The notes below the pieces were generated by a model. That model worked only from the letters and a program-made list of their open reading frames with translations, was not told the origin of the DNA and did no database searches. From CAYUPI01 sp964446585 (GTDB taxonomy: Bacteria; Verrucomicrobiota; Verrucomicrobiia; Limisphaerales; UBA8199), in NCBI GenBank assembly GCA_964446585.1, contig CAYUPI010000003.1, positions 124,001 to 188,000 on the forward strand: 64,000 nt of DNA. The letters are read 5' to 3'. Shown in pieces: positions 17,245-25,222 of the stretch. Numbering within the stretch: the first letter of the stretch is position 1; the number at the start of each line of letters is the position of its first letter. The translations under genes were made by a program, and so were the position numbers.

Positions 17245-18606
17245 CTAGAACTCCGCATTGCCCGGCGTGCGCGCAAACGGGATTACGTCGCGAATGTTCG
17301 ACACACCGGTAAGGAACATCAGCAATCGTTCGAAGCCCAGGCCGAAACCCGCGTGTGGAACCGAGCCGTACTTCCTCAAATCGAGATACCACCAGTAATC
17401 CTCCGATTTGAGCTTGTGGAATTTCATATTCTGCAGCAGTTGTTCCAGGCGCTCTTCGCGTTGTGCTCCTCCAATCACCTCGCCGATGCCTGGCACCAGC
17501 ACATCCATCGCCGTGACGGTTTTTCCATCGTCATTCAATCGCATGTAGAATGGTTTGATCTCACGCGGGTAATTGAAGACGGTCACCGGCGACTTGAAAT
17601 GCTCCTCAGTAAGAAACCGCTCATGCTCGGATTGCAGATTCAGGCCATATTCGATCGGGAATTCAAAGCTCTTCCCAGACTGATTGAGGATTTGGACGGC
17701 CTCGGTGTACGGGACGCGCACGAACGGCCGCTCGACCACAAACTTGAGCCGATCCGCCAATCCTTTATCGACGAATTTGGTGAATAGCGCAAGGTCCTCG
17801 GCGCAGTGCTCCACCGTGTAGCGGGCCATGGCCTGGACGAACTGTTCGCCCAGGTCCATGTCACCGGCCAGATCGCAAAACGCCATCTCCGGCTCGATCA
17901 TCCAAAACTCCGCGGCGTGGCGCGCAGTGTTCGAATTCTCGGCGCGGAACGTCGGGCCAAAAGTGTAGATGTTGGATAGAGCACAGGCGAACGTCTCGCC
18001 CTCGAGTTGGCCGCTGACCGTCAGGTAGGTCTGTCGGCCGAAGAAATCCGCCTCTGGTTTTTCGTCGATATTTCCTTTGAGCGCAGTGACGCGGAACATC
18101 TCGCCGGCCCCCTCGCAATCGCTGGCAGTGATGATCGGCGTGTGGACATAGACAAAGTCCCGCTCTTGAAAGAATTGGTGCACGGCAAATGCCAGCCGGC
18201 TCCGCGTTCGGAATACCGCCCCAAACAGGTTCGACCGTGGACGCAAGTGAGCGATGGTCCGCAGAAACTCGGGTGTGTGCCCCTTCTTTTGCAGCGGATA
18301 CGTGGCGTCGGCCGGCCCGATCAGCTCCAGTCGCGCCGCCCGCAATTCCCATTTCTGGCCCGCTGCCGGTGAGGGCACGAGTTTGCCCTCGACCACGGCC
18401 GACGTCCCGGTAGTGAATTGTGCAATCTGATCGTAGCCGGGTGTCCCGGCATCGACCACGAGCTGCAAGTTGGCCAGGCAGGACCCGTCGTTCAGTTCAA
18501 GAAACGAAAAACCCTTGGAGTCGCGGCGCGTGCGGACCCAGCCTTTTACCTCAACACCGTCCTGAGCTTCGGTGGCCGCGAGAATCCGTTTGATCAGTGT
18601 GCGCAT
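17245..18606 (-). CDS. asnS: asparaginyl-tRNA synthetase
   Basis: 453 residues, close to the usual length. A class IIb enzyme that charges tRNA-Asn. The N-terminal OB-fold anticodon domain reads 'VEVKGWVRTRRDSKGFSFLE'. The catalytic domain has 'HTPIITASDCEGAGEMFRV', 'LTVSGQLEGETFACAL', the motif 2 region 'FGPTFRAENSNTARHAAEFW' and motif 3 'FGLGFERLLMFLTGVSNIRD', with 'PFARTPGNAEF' at the C-terminus as is typical for AsnS rather than AspS. Its stop is one base from the stop of the convergent fusion gene. A palindromic repeat lies just upstream of its start (18624-18752). Confidence 0.96.
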   Translation of the reverse strand: MRTLIKRILAATEAQDGVEVKGWVRTRRDSKGFSFLELNDGSCLANLQLVVDAGTPGYDQIAQFTTGTSAVVEGKLVPSPAAGQKWELRAARLELIGPADATYPLQKKGHTPEFLRTIAHLRPRSNLFGAVFRTRSRLAFAVHQFFQERDFVYVHTPIITASDCEGAGEMFRVTALKGNIDEKPEADFFGRQTYLTVSGQLEGETFACALSNIYTFGPTFRAENSNTARHAAEFWMIEPEMAFCDLAGDMDLGEQFVQAMARYTVEHCAEDLALFTKFVDKGLADRLKFVVERPFVRVPYTEAVQILNQSGKSFEFPIEYGLNLQSEHERFLTEEHFKSPVTVFNYPREIKPFYMRLNDDGKTVTAMDVLVPGIGEVIGGAQREERLEQLLQNMKFHKLKSEDYWWYLDLRKYGSVPHAGFGLGFERLLMFLTGVSNIRDVIPFARTPGNAEF

Positions 18607-18623
18607 ATGCCCTTTGGAGAATG

Positions 18624-18752
18624 TCGAATGACGAATATCGAATGACGAAAGAAATCCGAACGCCCAAATCCGAATCCCGGCAACTGCGACTGGTTTTTGT
18701 CATTCGTCATTCGAGCTTCTTTCGTCATTAGGCATTCGTCATTAGTCATTCG
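18624..18752. repeat. GAATGACGAA inverted-repeat element
   Basis: Left arm 18624-18653 (TCGAATGACGAATATCGAATGACGAAAGAA) is answered by right arm 18717-18752 (TTCTTTCGTCATT then CATTCGTCATT, GTCATTCG), with a 13-bp exact core and copies of the unit on both sides of a 63-base spacer that includes AAATCCG units. It fills the gap between asnS and the exonuclease-like gene and would be in the asnS leader if transcription starts upstream. Same family as the outer arms at 3.15/3.54 kb. Confidence 0.8.
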
Positions 18753-18758
18753 AAGCCC

Positions 18759-19292
18759 TCACCAATTGACGGGCACCGCGAGCTTTTTGCCAAAGCGATT
18801 GTGATAAAACACCCGGCGATGCTCTGCGCCATATTCGTGGACCAGCCGCGTCAGTTTCACGTCATAGCAGCAATACTCGGCGATTTGCAGCATCTTGCCT
18901 TCCTTGAACCATTGGATGGCCTGCATGCCTTCGGCGGTTTTTTCGACCCCAAACGTCGCCGTCGCGATCGAATCCAGGGACAGTCGGTGCTGCAATTTTT
19001 CCTGCAAGGCCAGCATCATGTCCAGCGCCGGCAGTTGCCGCAGATCCAGCGTCGTATAGCCGTGCAACACTTCATAATCGAACCGCACATGATTGAACCC
19101 GACCACCAAATCCGCTCGCTGCAATTCTTTGATCAGGTCGTTCACCTGCTTCTCGCCAAAAATCTGATATTCTGCTCGGGCAGTGCTATAAATCACCCCT
19201 ACGCTCATGCCCATCCGGCTGATGTGGTTCCAGCCGCCGACCTCGTCAGCGGACTTCTGGGTTTCTAAATCAAAATAGACGATGTTCTTCAT
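18759..19292 (-). CDS. predicted 3'-5' exonuclease (RNase H-like, DEDD)
   Basis: 177 residues. The DEDD exonuclease motifs are in order: Exo I 'IVYFDLETQ' (D8, E10), Exo II 'ADLVVGFNHVRFDYEVL' with the N-x-x-x-F-D signature, and Exo III 'IAEYCCYDVKLTRLVHEYG' with Y-x-x-x-D. This matches the family of predicted 3'-5' exonucleases related to the proofreading domain of family B polymerases. It probably trims single strands; the true substrate is unknown. It is short but all three motifs are present. It lies about 150 bases upstream of asnS on the same strand, separated by the repeat. Confidence 0.78.
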   Translation of the reverse strand: MKNIVYFDLETQKSADEVGGWNHISRMGMSVGVIYSTARAEYQIFGEKQVNDLIKELQRADLVVGFNHVRFDYEVLHGYTTLDLRQLPALDMMLALQEKLQHRLSLDSIATATFGVEKTAEGMQAIQWFKEGKMLQIAEYCCYDVKLTRLVHEYGAEHRRVFYHNRFGKKLAVPVNW

Positions 19293-19414
19293 CCGCGTTC
19301 CACTTCGCGCCCAACGGGAAGCAGTGGGACTGTACCGCCGGCTATCTCGGAATCAAACCGAAACTCGCGAAAATCCGTTTTGACCGTTCGTCCAGCGGAA
19401 AGTACGTTGCCGCG

Positions 19415-20275
19415 GTGCAAAAGGGAAACTCCAGCACATTGGCCTCGCCGCCGCTCCAATCACTCTTGCGCTTGCCGTTGCCACAGTCCTATACCGATTT
19501 CATCGGCCGCAAGCTCCTGCGTTTCGCTCTAACAGTTCAGGGCCTCGGCGCTTTCGCCCTCATCACGTTGGGCGTCATTTTGACCAAATTCCGCGCCGCG
19601 CGGCGGGTTATATGGCCCTTGATTTTCCGCGAGACCGCTCGTGTCGGTCTGCGATTGCTTCCGATGTTTTTGTTCATTGCCGCGATGTTGGGGCTGCTGG
19701 TGATCGGACAAACGGTCGCCTGGCTGACGCGCGTGGGGGCCATTAAGTACCTGGGCACGATAATGGTGATTGTGGTCGTGCGCGAGCTCGGCCCGCTTCT
19801 TGCCGGATTGCTCGTGCTGGCGCGCGCCGGGACGGCCAACGTCGTCGAGTTGGGCACCGCGCGCGCACTGGGAGAAGTCGAAGCTTTGGAGGCACTGGGC
19901 ATTGACCCCGTGCACTACCTGGTGGTCCCGCGCGTGCTGGGGATGGCCCTGGGCGTCTTCTCGCTGACGGTTTACCTGATTCTCGGCGCCTTGGTGAGCG
20001 GCTATGTGTGGGCCTTCTTGCAGGACGTCCCGTTGCGGCCCGGCGATTATTTCCGGCAATTGGCGGGCTCATTGCGCGGGCTGGATTTTGCGTTGCTGGG
20101 GTTGAAGACCAGTGCCTTCGGCTTCGTCATCGCCATCATCACCTGCTATCACGGCTTGGCGCAACCGCTCCATCTGGAAGAGGTCTCCGCCGCCACTGTG
20201 CGTGCGGTGGCACAAAGCGTGATCGCCTTTGTTTTGCTCGATGCCCTGTTCATCATTCTTTACCTGGCGGTCTAA
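19415..20275 (+). CDS. MlaE-family ABC permease
   Basis: 286 residues from a GTG. It is the integral membrane subunit of an Mla-type (retrograde phospholipid or sterol-like) ABC importer in the inner membrane. Hydrophobic segments cover about 40-60, 75-110, 115-145, 175-205, 230-250 and 260-286. The family motif is clear: 'VVVRELGPLLAGLLVLARAG' followed by 'ELGTARALGEVEALEALGID' and 'YLVVPRVLGMALGVFSLTVY'. The stop codon overlaps the start of the ATPase gene by one base (TAATG), and an MCE protein gene follows, giving the E-F-D order. Confidence 0.9.
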   Translation: MQKGNSSTLASPPLQSLLRLPLPQSYTDFIGRKLLRFALTVQGLGAFALITLGVILTKFRAARRVIWPLIFRETARVGLRLLPMFLFIAAMLGLLVIGQTVAWLTRVGAIKYLGTIMVIVVVRELGPLLAGLLVLARAGTANVVELGTARALGEVEALEALGIDPVHYLVVPRVLGMALGVFSLTVYLILGALVSGYVWAFLQDVPLRPGDYFRQLAGSLRGLDFALLGLKTSAFGFVIAIITCYHGLAQPLHLEEVSAATVRAVAQSVIAFVLLDALFIILYLAV

Positions 20276-21051
20276 TGGAACCACTTCCTCCTCAATCCGC
20301 AGTGCCCGTGATCGACATGCGGGACGTGGCCGTTGGCGCTCTGCGCGATCCGAACCTGGTGGTGGCGAAAGACGTCAACTGGCAGGTAAAGCCAAACGAT
20401 TACTGGACCGTGGCAGGCTTGCAGGGCGCGGGTAAAAGCGACTTCCTGATGACTCTAGCCGGGCTGGCGCCGCCGTCGGCTGGTTTTTACAGGCTGTTCG
20501 GCGATCCGATGCCGATGTTCGACGAGGCCAGGCTTACTACGCGGCTGAGAATGGGCTTGGTTTTCGACAACGGCCAGTTACTTAATCACTTGACGGTCGC
20601 TGAAAATGTCGCCTTGCCAGTCCGCTATCATTCAAACCTGGCGCCCGCCGAGGGTCAGGACCGAATTCAGGCCTGGCTGGAAGCGATGGAACTTGCGCCA
20701 TTGGGGGACAGGATGCCGAACGCCGTCGGACGGAATTGGCAGAAGCGAGTGGGCCTGGCGCGCGGTCTGGTCCTGAAGCCGGAGTTGCTGCTGTTGGACG
20801 ATCCTATGGCCGGGCTGGACCCGCGGCACATGAATTGGTGGCTCGGGTTTCTCGACTCGCTTTCCCGAGGCCATTCGTTGCTCGAGGGCCGGCCCGTAAC
20901 GCTGGTCGTGACCACCGCCGATCTACGGCCGTTGAAGAACCATGCGCGCCAATTCGCGGTCTTGAAAAACAGGAAGTTCTCCGTACTCGGTGCGTGGTCC
21001 CAACTGGAGAGTGAGACCAACGAGCTCGTGCAGGAGTTGCTCACGACGTGA
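20275..21051 (+). CDS. MlaF-like ABC ATPase with degenerate catalytic motifs
   Basis: 258 residues; ATG 20275 overlaps the preceding stop, so translation is probably coupled. It is positioned as the ATPase of the Mla-type system. Walker A is intact ('AGLQGAGKSD', K54). The other motifs deviate: the Q-loop reads 'GLVFDNGQLL' with Asp98 where Gln is usual; the signature reads 'AVGRNWQKRVGLARGL' with no LSGG; after Walker B 'LLLLDDP' has Asp176 in place of the catalytic Glu; and 'TLVVTTADL' has Thr214 where the switch His should be. The D-loop 'MAGLDP' is normal. Either ATP hydrolysis is slow or lost, or this subfamily uses a variant mechanism. Confidence 0.85.
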   Translation: MEPLPPQSAVPVIDMRDVAVGALRDPNLVVAKDVNWQVKPNDYWTVAGLQGAGKSDFLMTLAGLAPPSAGFYRLFGDPMPMFDEARLTTRLRMGLVFDNGQLLNHLTVAENVALPVRYHSNLAPAEGQDRIQAWLEAMELAPLGDRMPNAVGRNWQKRVGLARGLVLKPELLLLDDPMAGLDPRHMNWWLGFLDSLSRGHSLLEGRPVTLVVTTADLRPLKNHARQFAVLKNRKFSVLGAWSQLESETNELVQELLTT

Positions 21052-21061
21052 GCAAAAGGTC

Positions 21062-21161
21062 TGGATGAATGGATTGTTGGATAAATGGATTAGTGGATTA
21101 ATGGCGAAGAGACTGGTGGGCTTGGTTCATCAATCCATCAATCCGTTTATCCATTAATCCA
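21062..21161. repeat. ATGGATTG/CAATCCAT inverted repeat inside the Mla operon
   Basis: GGATGAATGGATTGTTGGATAAATGGATTAGTGGATTAATGG on the left is answered by CATCAATCCATCAATCCGTTTATCCATTAATCC on the right, around a loop of about 20 bases. It occupies nearly all of the 120 bases between the ATPase and MCE genes and would form a hairpin in their transcript. Confidence 0.75.
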
Positions 21162-21171
21162 GCACGTTTGT

Positions 21172-22446
21172 ATGGCCTTGCAGGACTTAACGCCGCAGTT
21201 GCGCACGCGCCTGAGCCGCATGGAACGGGCCGTCGGCTGGTTCGTCCTGCTGGCTACCGGATTGCTGGTATTCGGTTTTCTTTATTACGTCTATCACACG
21301 GCCGAGCGGAAGGGGTGGTTCAAAACCAAGGCGCCCTATTTCACTTTTGCAGACCGCGCTACCGGATTGAAGGTCGGCGATCCGGTCAACCTCATGGGAT
21401 TCGATGTCGGCCAAATCACACGGATCGAGACGCAGCCGCCTGAAGATTACCTGCATGCTGTTTATGTCGAGTTCGAGATCGTTTCGCCCTATTACGGCTA
21501 TCTCTGGACGGAAGGCTCCCGCGCCAAGGTCACGACCGCCGATCTCCTCGGCAAACGCGTCCTCGAAGTTACCAAAGGCACCGGCGGTTACCCTACCTAC
21601 ATCTTCAACCCACTGCGCACGGTAACGCTTACGGAGGCACAACGTCTGGCCGCCTCCTCCAACTGGCAATTTGGCCAGGCCATCTTCCAACCCGATTCCA
21701 CCAACCTCCTCGCCCGGCCGTTCAGCTCCTTGACCAACCTGGCCGCCATCGCTGCCGCCGGCGTTTCCGAGCTCACTCTGCTCGACGCGAGCGTTGAACG
21801 AAAAACCATGACCGGCATCTGGCACGACAAGCTGGGCCTCTACCAGCCCTACACCAACGGCGTCACCAAATACTGGCTCCTGTCGGACGAGTCGCCCGCC
21901 GTTACAGAACGGCTGGAGAAACTCGTCAGTGACGTGGAGGCAGCGCTGCCCAATTTTTTGCGTCTGACGAACCAGCTCGCGGCCGTCCTCTCCAACAGCA
22001 CCGATTTAGCTTCCAATCTGAATTCGGTTGCCCTCGCGGCGCAGCCTGTCGCCGACCATCTGGCCGCCGCGACCGCGAACCTGGATCGGCCGGGCGCATT
22101 GGGCGAATGGCTCCTGCCAACCAATATCAACCATCAACTCGATGCTGCCCTGACCAACGCCGACGCCGCTCTGTCAAACGTTAACACCAACATCTCGCTT
22201 CTCGTCGAAGACCTGGCACGCTCGCTGGACAATCTGGCCGCAATCACCAGCAACCTGAACCAGCAGGTGCAGGCGAACACCAACATCTTGCGTGGGATTT
22301 CCGACACCGTCATCCACTATGACGAATTCGTTCTGGGCCTGAAGCGCCACTGGCTGCTTCGCTCCGCGTTTAAGCCCACGAAGACCAATGCCCCCTCTGC
22401 CGTCCCGCCGCAGTCGCTCTCCTCACCCAAAGCGAAGGGACCTTGA
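21172..22446 (+). CDS. MlaD-like MCE domain protein
   Basis: 424 residues. A single N-terminal transmembrane helix (about 22-43, 'AVGWFVLLATGLLVFGFLYY') anchors the protein, with the rest in the periplasm. The MCE domain follows at about 48-125: 'ADRATGLKVGDPVNLMGFDV' then 'GQITRIETQP', 'VYVEFEIVSPY', 'SRAKVTTADLLGKRVLEVTK'. The long C-terminal half (about 240-400) is rich in Ala, Asn, Leu and Thr with heptad-like 'LTNQLAAVLSNSTDLASNLN' segments, suggesting a helical, possibly coiled-coil, barrel or tunnel. It would bind lipid for the MlaE/MlaF-like pair upstream. No MlaB, MlaC or MlaA gene is near. Confidence 0.88.
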   Translation: MALQDLTPQLRTRLSRMERAVGWFVLLATGLLVFGFLYYVYHTAERKGWFKTKAPYFTFADRATGLKVGDPVNLMGFDVGQITRIETQPPEDYLHAVYVEFEIVSPYYGYLWTEGSRAKVTTADLLGKRVLEVTKGTGGYPTYIFNPLRTVTLTEAQRLAASSNWQFGQAIFQPDSTNLLARPFSSLTNLAAIAAAGVSELTLLDASVERKTMTGIWHDKLGLYQPYTNGVTKYWLLSDESPAVTERLEKLVSDVEAALPNFLRLTNQLAAVLSNSTDLASNLNSVALAAQPVADHLAAATANLDRPGALGEWLLPTNINHQLDAALTNADAALSNVNTNISLLVEDLARSLDNLAAITSNLNQQVQANTNILRGISDTVIHYDEFVLGLKRHWLLRSAFKPTKTNAPSAVPPQSLSSPKAKGP

Positions 22447-22556
22447 TCGCTGGAGTTCGCAATTCGCGGAACGATTCCGCAGAAAATCAGTCGGCCGGAG
22501 GATCAGTTTACTCTTGCGATTTGGCTTCACTGCTGATTCATTAGCTGCAGCCTCGT

Positions 22557-22641
22557 GCGCATATGGTGGAATTGGCAGACACGCTACTTTGAGGTGGTAG
22601 TGGGGCAACCCGTGCAGGTTCAAGTCCTGCTATGCGCACCA
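22557..22641 (+). tRNA. tRNA-Leu (anticodon GAG)
   Basis: 85 nt with encoded CCA. Acceptor stem GCGCATA (22557-22563) pairs with TATGCGC (22631-22637), then discriminator A and CCA. The D-arm region reads GGTGGAATTGGCAGACAC. The anticodon stem CTACT/GGTAG encloses TTGAGGT, giving GAG at positions 34-36. A long variable arm (TGGGGCAACCCGT) marks a class II tRNA, and the T-loop GGTTCAAGTCC is standard. It decodes CUC and CUU. No other RNA gene is adjacent. Confidence 0.95.
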
Positions 22642-22832
22642 ATACTACTTCAGCGAGTGGAGTCTGGCAGCTGAGGAAAGCAATTTTTCGGTATCTCTGA
22701 ACCTCGTAATCACTGTTCTACAGCGCAGCATCTGTCGGCACAACGATTGGGCTGAGAGGACCACGTCGTACCGTTGACCACTGGAGTGAGGCAGAATATT
22801 GTAAAGCGTCAGACCGGTTGTGGGCCCACATC

Positions 22833-23705
22833 ATGAAATTGCAGTACCATTCATTGCGCGAACGAAACGTCGCCAAAACGACGGTGGGTGGTTTCACGCT
22901 GATTGAGCTGTTGGTGGTGATTGCCATTATTGCGATTTTGGCGGCAATGCTCTTGCCAGCATTGAGCAGGGCCAAGTGCCGCGCACAGGGCATCGGTTGC
23001 ATGAACAACACGAAACAACTGGCAGTAGCCTGGCGCTTGTATGCCGAGGACAGTCGGGAGGAACTGCCGTTCGGTTACGCTACCGGAAAGAACGCGCCTT
23101 ATGTTTGGGTCAAAGGCTATTTGGATGACTCCAATCCCAGCGCCCCGGATAATTGGAACCTGGATACGACGCTGCGGGCCAGCCTGCTCTGGCCGTACTG
23201 CGGCAAAGCGGTGGGCATCTGGCACTGCCCGGCCGACACTTCCTACGGAATCAATCAGCAGAAGGAGCGAGTGCCACGAGTCCGAAGTGTTTCGATGAGC
23301 AACTGGGTAGGTGGCAACGGCGACAGTCCGCAAAATGGTTATCGCGGAGGCTGGGGACTGGGCGCGAATTTTATCGTCTTCCGCAAGCTGACGGCCTTCA
23401 ACAACCCTGGACCCGCCATGACCTATGTCATTCTCGACGAGCGCCAGGACAGCATCAACGACGCGTACTTTGTCGTTGAAATGGATGGCTACCCGAAACT
23501 CGCCTCGACGAAGATCGTTGATTATCCGGCCAGCTATCATTGCGGGGCCTGCGGCTTCGCCTTCGCCGATGGCCATTCCGAAATCCACAAATGGACGGAT
23601 CCGCGCACGATGCCCCCCATTCGGACTTCTATTCCGTTGAACGTGCCCAGCCCGAATAACAAGGACGTTCTCTGGATGCAGGAGCACTGCACTCGGGCTC
23701 AGTAA
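22833..23705 (+). CDS. pseudopilin with type IV prepilin signal (DUF1559-like)
   Basis: 290 residues from ATG 22833; a TTG 15 bases upstream is possible. 'VGGFTLIELLVVIAIIAIL' is the prepilin peptidase site (cleavage after Gly, mature N-terminal Phe, Glu at +5), followed by 'AAMLLPALSRAKCRAQGIGC' as in very many planctomycete and verrucomicrobial pseudopilins. The rest is a globular domain with Cys residues and the late H-x9-D-G type block 'YHCGACGFAFADGHSEIHKW'. It is exported through the inner membrane; such proteins are highly multiplied in these phyla and their role is poorly known. Monocistronic. Confidence 0.88.
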   Translation: MKLQYHSLRERNVAKTTVGGFTLIELLVVIAIIAILAAMLLPALSRAKCRAQGIGCMNNTKQLAVAWRLYAEDSREELPFGYATGKNAPYVWVKGYLDDSNPSAPDNWNLDTTLRASLLWPYCGKAVGIWHCPADTSYGINQQKERVPRVRSVSMSNWVGGNGDSPQNGYRGGWGLGANFIVFRKLTAFNNPGPAMTYVILDERQDSINDAYFVVEMDGYPKLASTKIVDYPASYHCGACGFAFADGHSEIHKWTDPRTMPPIRTSIPLNVPSPNNKDVLWMQEHCTRAQ

Positions 23706-23776
23706 GGCCCCAGAAGCATTCTGTCGACAAGGGAAATATCCTTTTGCGAGAAAAGGGGATGTGTATCTTTCGCGCA

Positions 23777-25222
23777 ATGTCTTTGCCGGTGCTCACCATC
23801 GCTCAAATGCGCGAGTGGGAGAAATCCACTTGGGCGACGGGCCGAACGGAAGCCGAAGTCATTCGGCGAGTGGGTCGGTGCGTTGCACGGTCCGCCTTGC
23901 AGATGACGCGGACGGGTGAGCGGGTGGTCATTCTGGCGGGCAAAGGCAACAATGGCGCTGATGCGCGTTGCGCTCGGGAACATCTTTCCGAACGGCATGT
24001 CGAAATGTTCGAGGCTCAGGAGCCGCGAAGCGACCTAGCCAAACTCAAAACGCTGCTTTCTCCGCACCCGGAGCTGGTGGTCGATGGGCTTTTCGGAATC
24101 GGCCTCAACCGGCCGCTGGACTCGGACTGGGTGGCGCTCATCCAATGTATCAACGAGGCCCGAGCGCCGGTCCTGGCCGTGGATATTCCGTCAGGCCTTA
24201 GTGGCGATACCGGGGAACCCCTCGGCGCAGCGGTTCAGGCGGCTGTAACACTCACGGTCGGAGCTCCCAAGCAGGGCCTGCTTATGCCCGCCGCCTGGCC
24301 GTTCGTAGGCCAGCTCGAAGTCGCCACGGGCGTAGGACTCGTAGGGCACCCTGTGGCGAATGAACTCCAGTGGACCTGGCCGCAAGCAGATTTCATGGAT
24401 TTTCCACCGCGGCGGCTGGCGCAGACACACAAAGGCAGCTACGGACATCTGGCCATCGTGGCCGGCAGCCTCGGCTATCATGGCGCCGCGGTGCTCGCCG
24501 CGCGAGGCGCTCAACGGGCCCAGCCTGGCCTGATCACGCTCCACACGCTCGAGAGTGTCTATCACTCGGTCGCCCCGCAATTGCAGGCCGTCATGGTTAC
24601 TCCGTGGCAGGTTGCGAGCAAACTGGCGGGCGAGCACACGGCGATCCTCATCGGGCCCGGCCTGGCTGCGCGTGACATTCCCGACCAGATGAAAATGCTG
24701 GTGCGGCATTTGTGGCGGGACTCACTGCTCCCGCTGGTCGTAGATGCCAGCGCGCTTGATTGGCTGCCGCTGGACCCGGTTCCCAGGAATGCCATCCGGG
24801 TGATCACTCCGCATGCCGGCGAGGCAGCGCGGCTGCTACGGACCACTTCTCTGCAGGTGCAGGCCAACCGGCTGGACGCCCTGCGGAATGTGTCGCGACG
24901 TTTTGGCAACGCCTGGGTGGTGTTGAAAGGGCACCAAACCCTCATCGGCCGCAGCTCGGGCGAGGTTTATGTGAATTCGTCAGGCAATCCCCGGCTTGCA
25001 CAGGGCGGCAGTGGCGACTTGCTCTCGGGGTATGTAGCGGGATTGCTCACGCAGCCCACTTTACAGGCGGACGTAATCCTAGCGTTGCGCTACGCGGTCT
25101 GGCAACACGGGGCTGCGGCCGATCATCTCTCGGCAACCAGGCTCAATTGGGTGGTGGAGGATTTGGCGGAGGAAATCGGACGACGGGAGCCGACTGATTT
25201 GAGCAGCTCTTCGGCGATTTGA
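23777..25222 (+). CDS. nnrDE: bifunctional NAD(P)H-hydrate epimerase / ADP-dependent dehydratase
   Basis: 481 residues from ATG 23777. It repairs hydrated NADH and NADPH. The N-terminal epimerase half has 'VVILAGKGNNGADARCAREH' (K-G-N-N-G-x-D), 'LVVDGLFGIGLNRPL' and 'VLAVDIPSGLSGDTG'. The C-terminal dehydratase half has 'HKGSYGHLAIVAGSLGYHGA', 'LPLVVDASALDWL', 'VITPHAGEAARLL', 'WVVLKGHQTLIG' and 'NPRLAQGGSGDLLSGYVAGL'. The extreme N-terminus, which normally carries the long helix A-M-R-A-x-D followed by a GI-P segment, is shortened here. Its last 100 bases overlap the end of asd on the opposite strand. Confidence 0.92.
   Translation: MSLPVLTIAQMREWEKSTWATGRTEAEVIRRVGRCVARSALQMTRTGERVVILAGKGNNGADARCAREHLSERHVEMFEAQEPRSDLAKLKTLLSPHPELVVDGLFGIGLNRPLDSDWVALIQCINEARAPVLAVDIPSGLSGDTGEPLGAAVQAAVTLTVGAPKQGLLMPAAWPFVGQLEVATGVGLVGHPVANELQWTWPQADFMDFPPRRLAQTHKGSYGHLAIVAGSLGYHGAAVLAARGAQRAQPGLITLHTLESVYHSVAPQLQAVMVTPWQVASKLAGEHTAILIGPGLAARDIPDQMKMLVRHLWRDSLLPLVVDASALDWLPLDPVPRNAIRVITPHAGEAARLLRTTSLQVQANRLDALRNVSRRFGNAWVVLKGHQTLIGRSSGEVYVNSSGNPRLAQGGSGDLLSGYVAGLLTQPTLQADVILALRYAVWQHGAAADHLSATRLNWVVEDLAEEIGRREPTDLSSSSAI

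Noticed and set aside
20008..20274. Upstream extension of the MlaF-like reading frame inside the MlaE gene
   Set aside because: The added 89 residues are His/Arg/Leu-rich shadow of MlaE; the ATG at 20275 overlapping the MlaE stop is the natural start.
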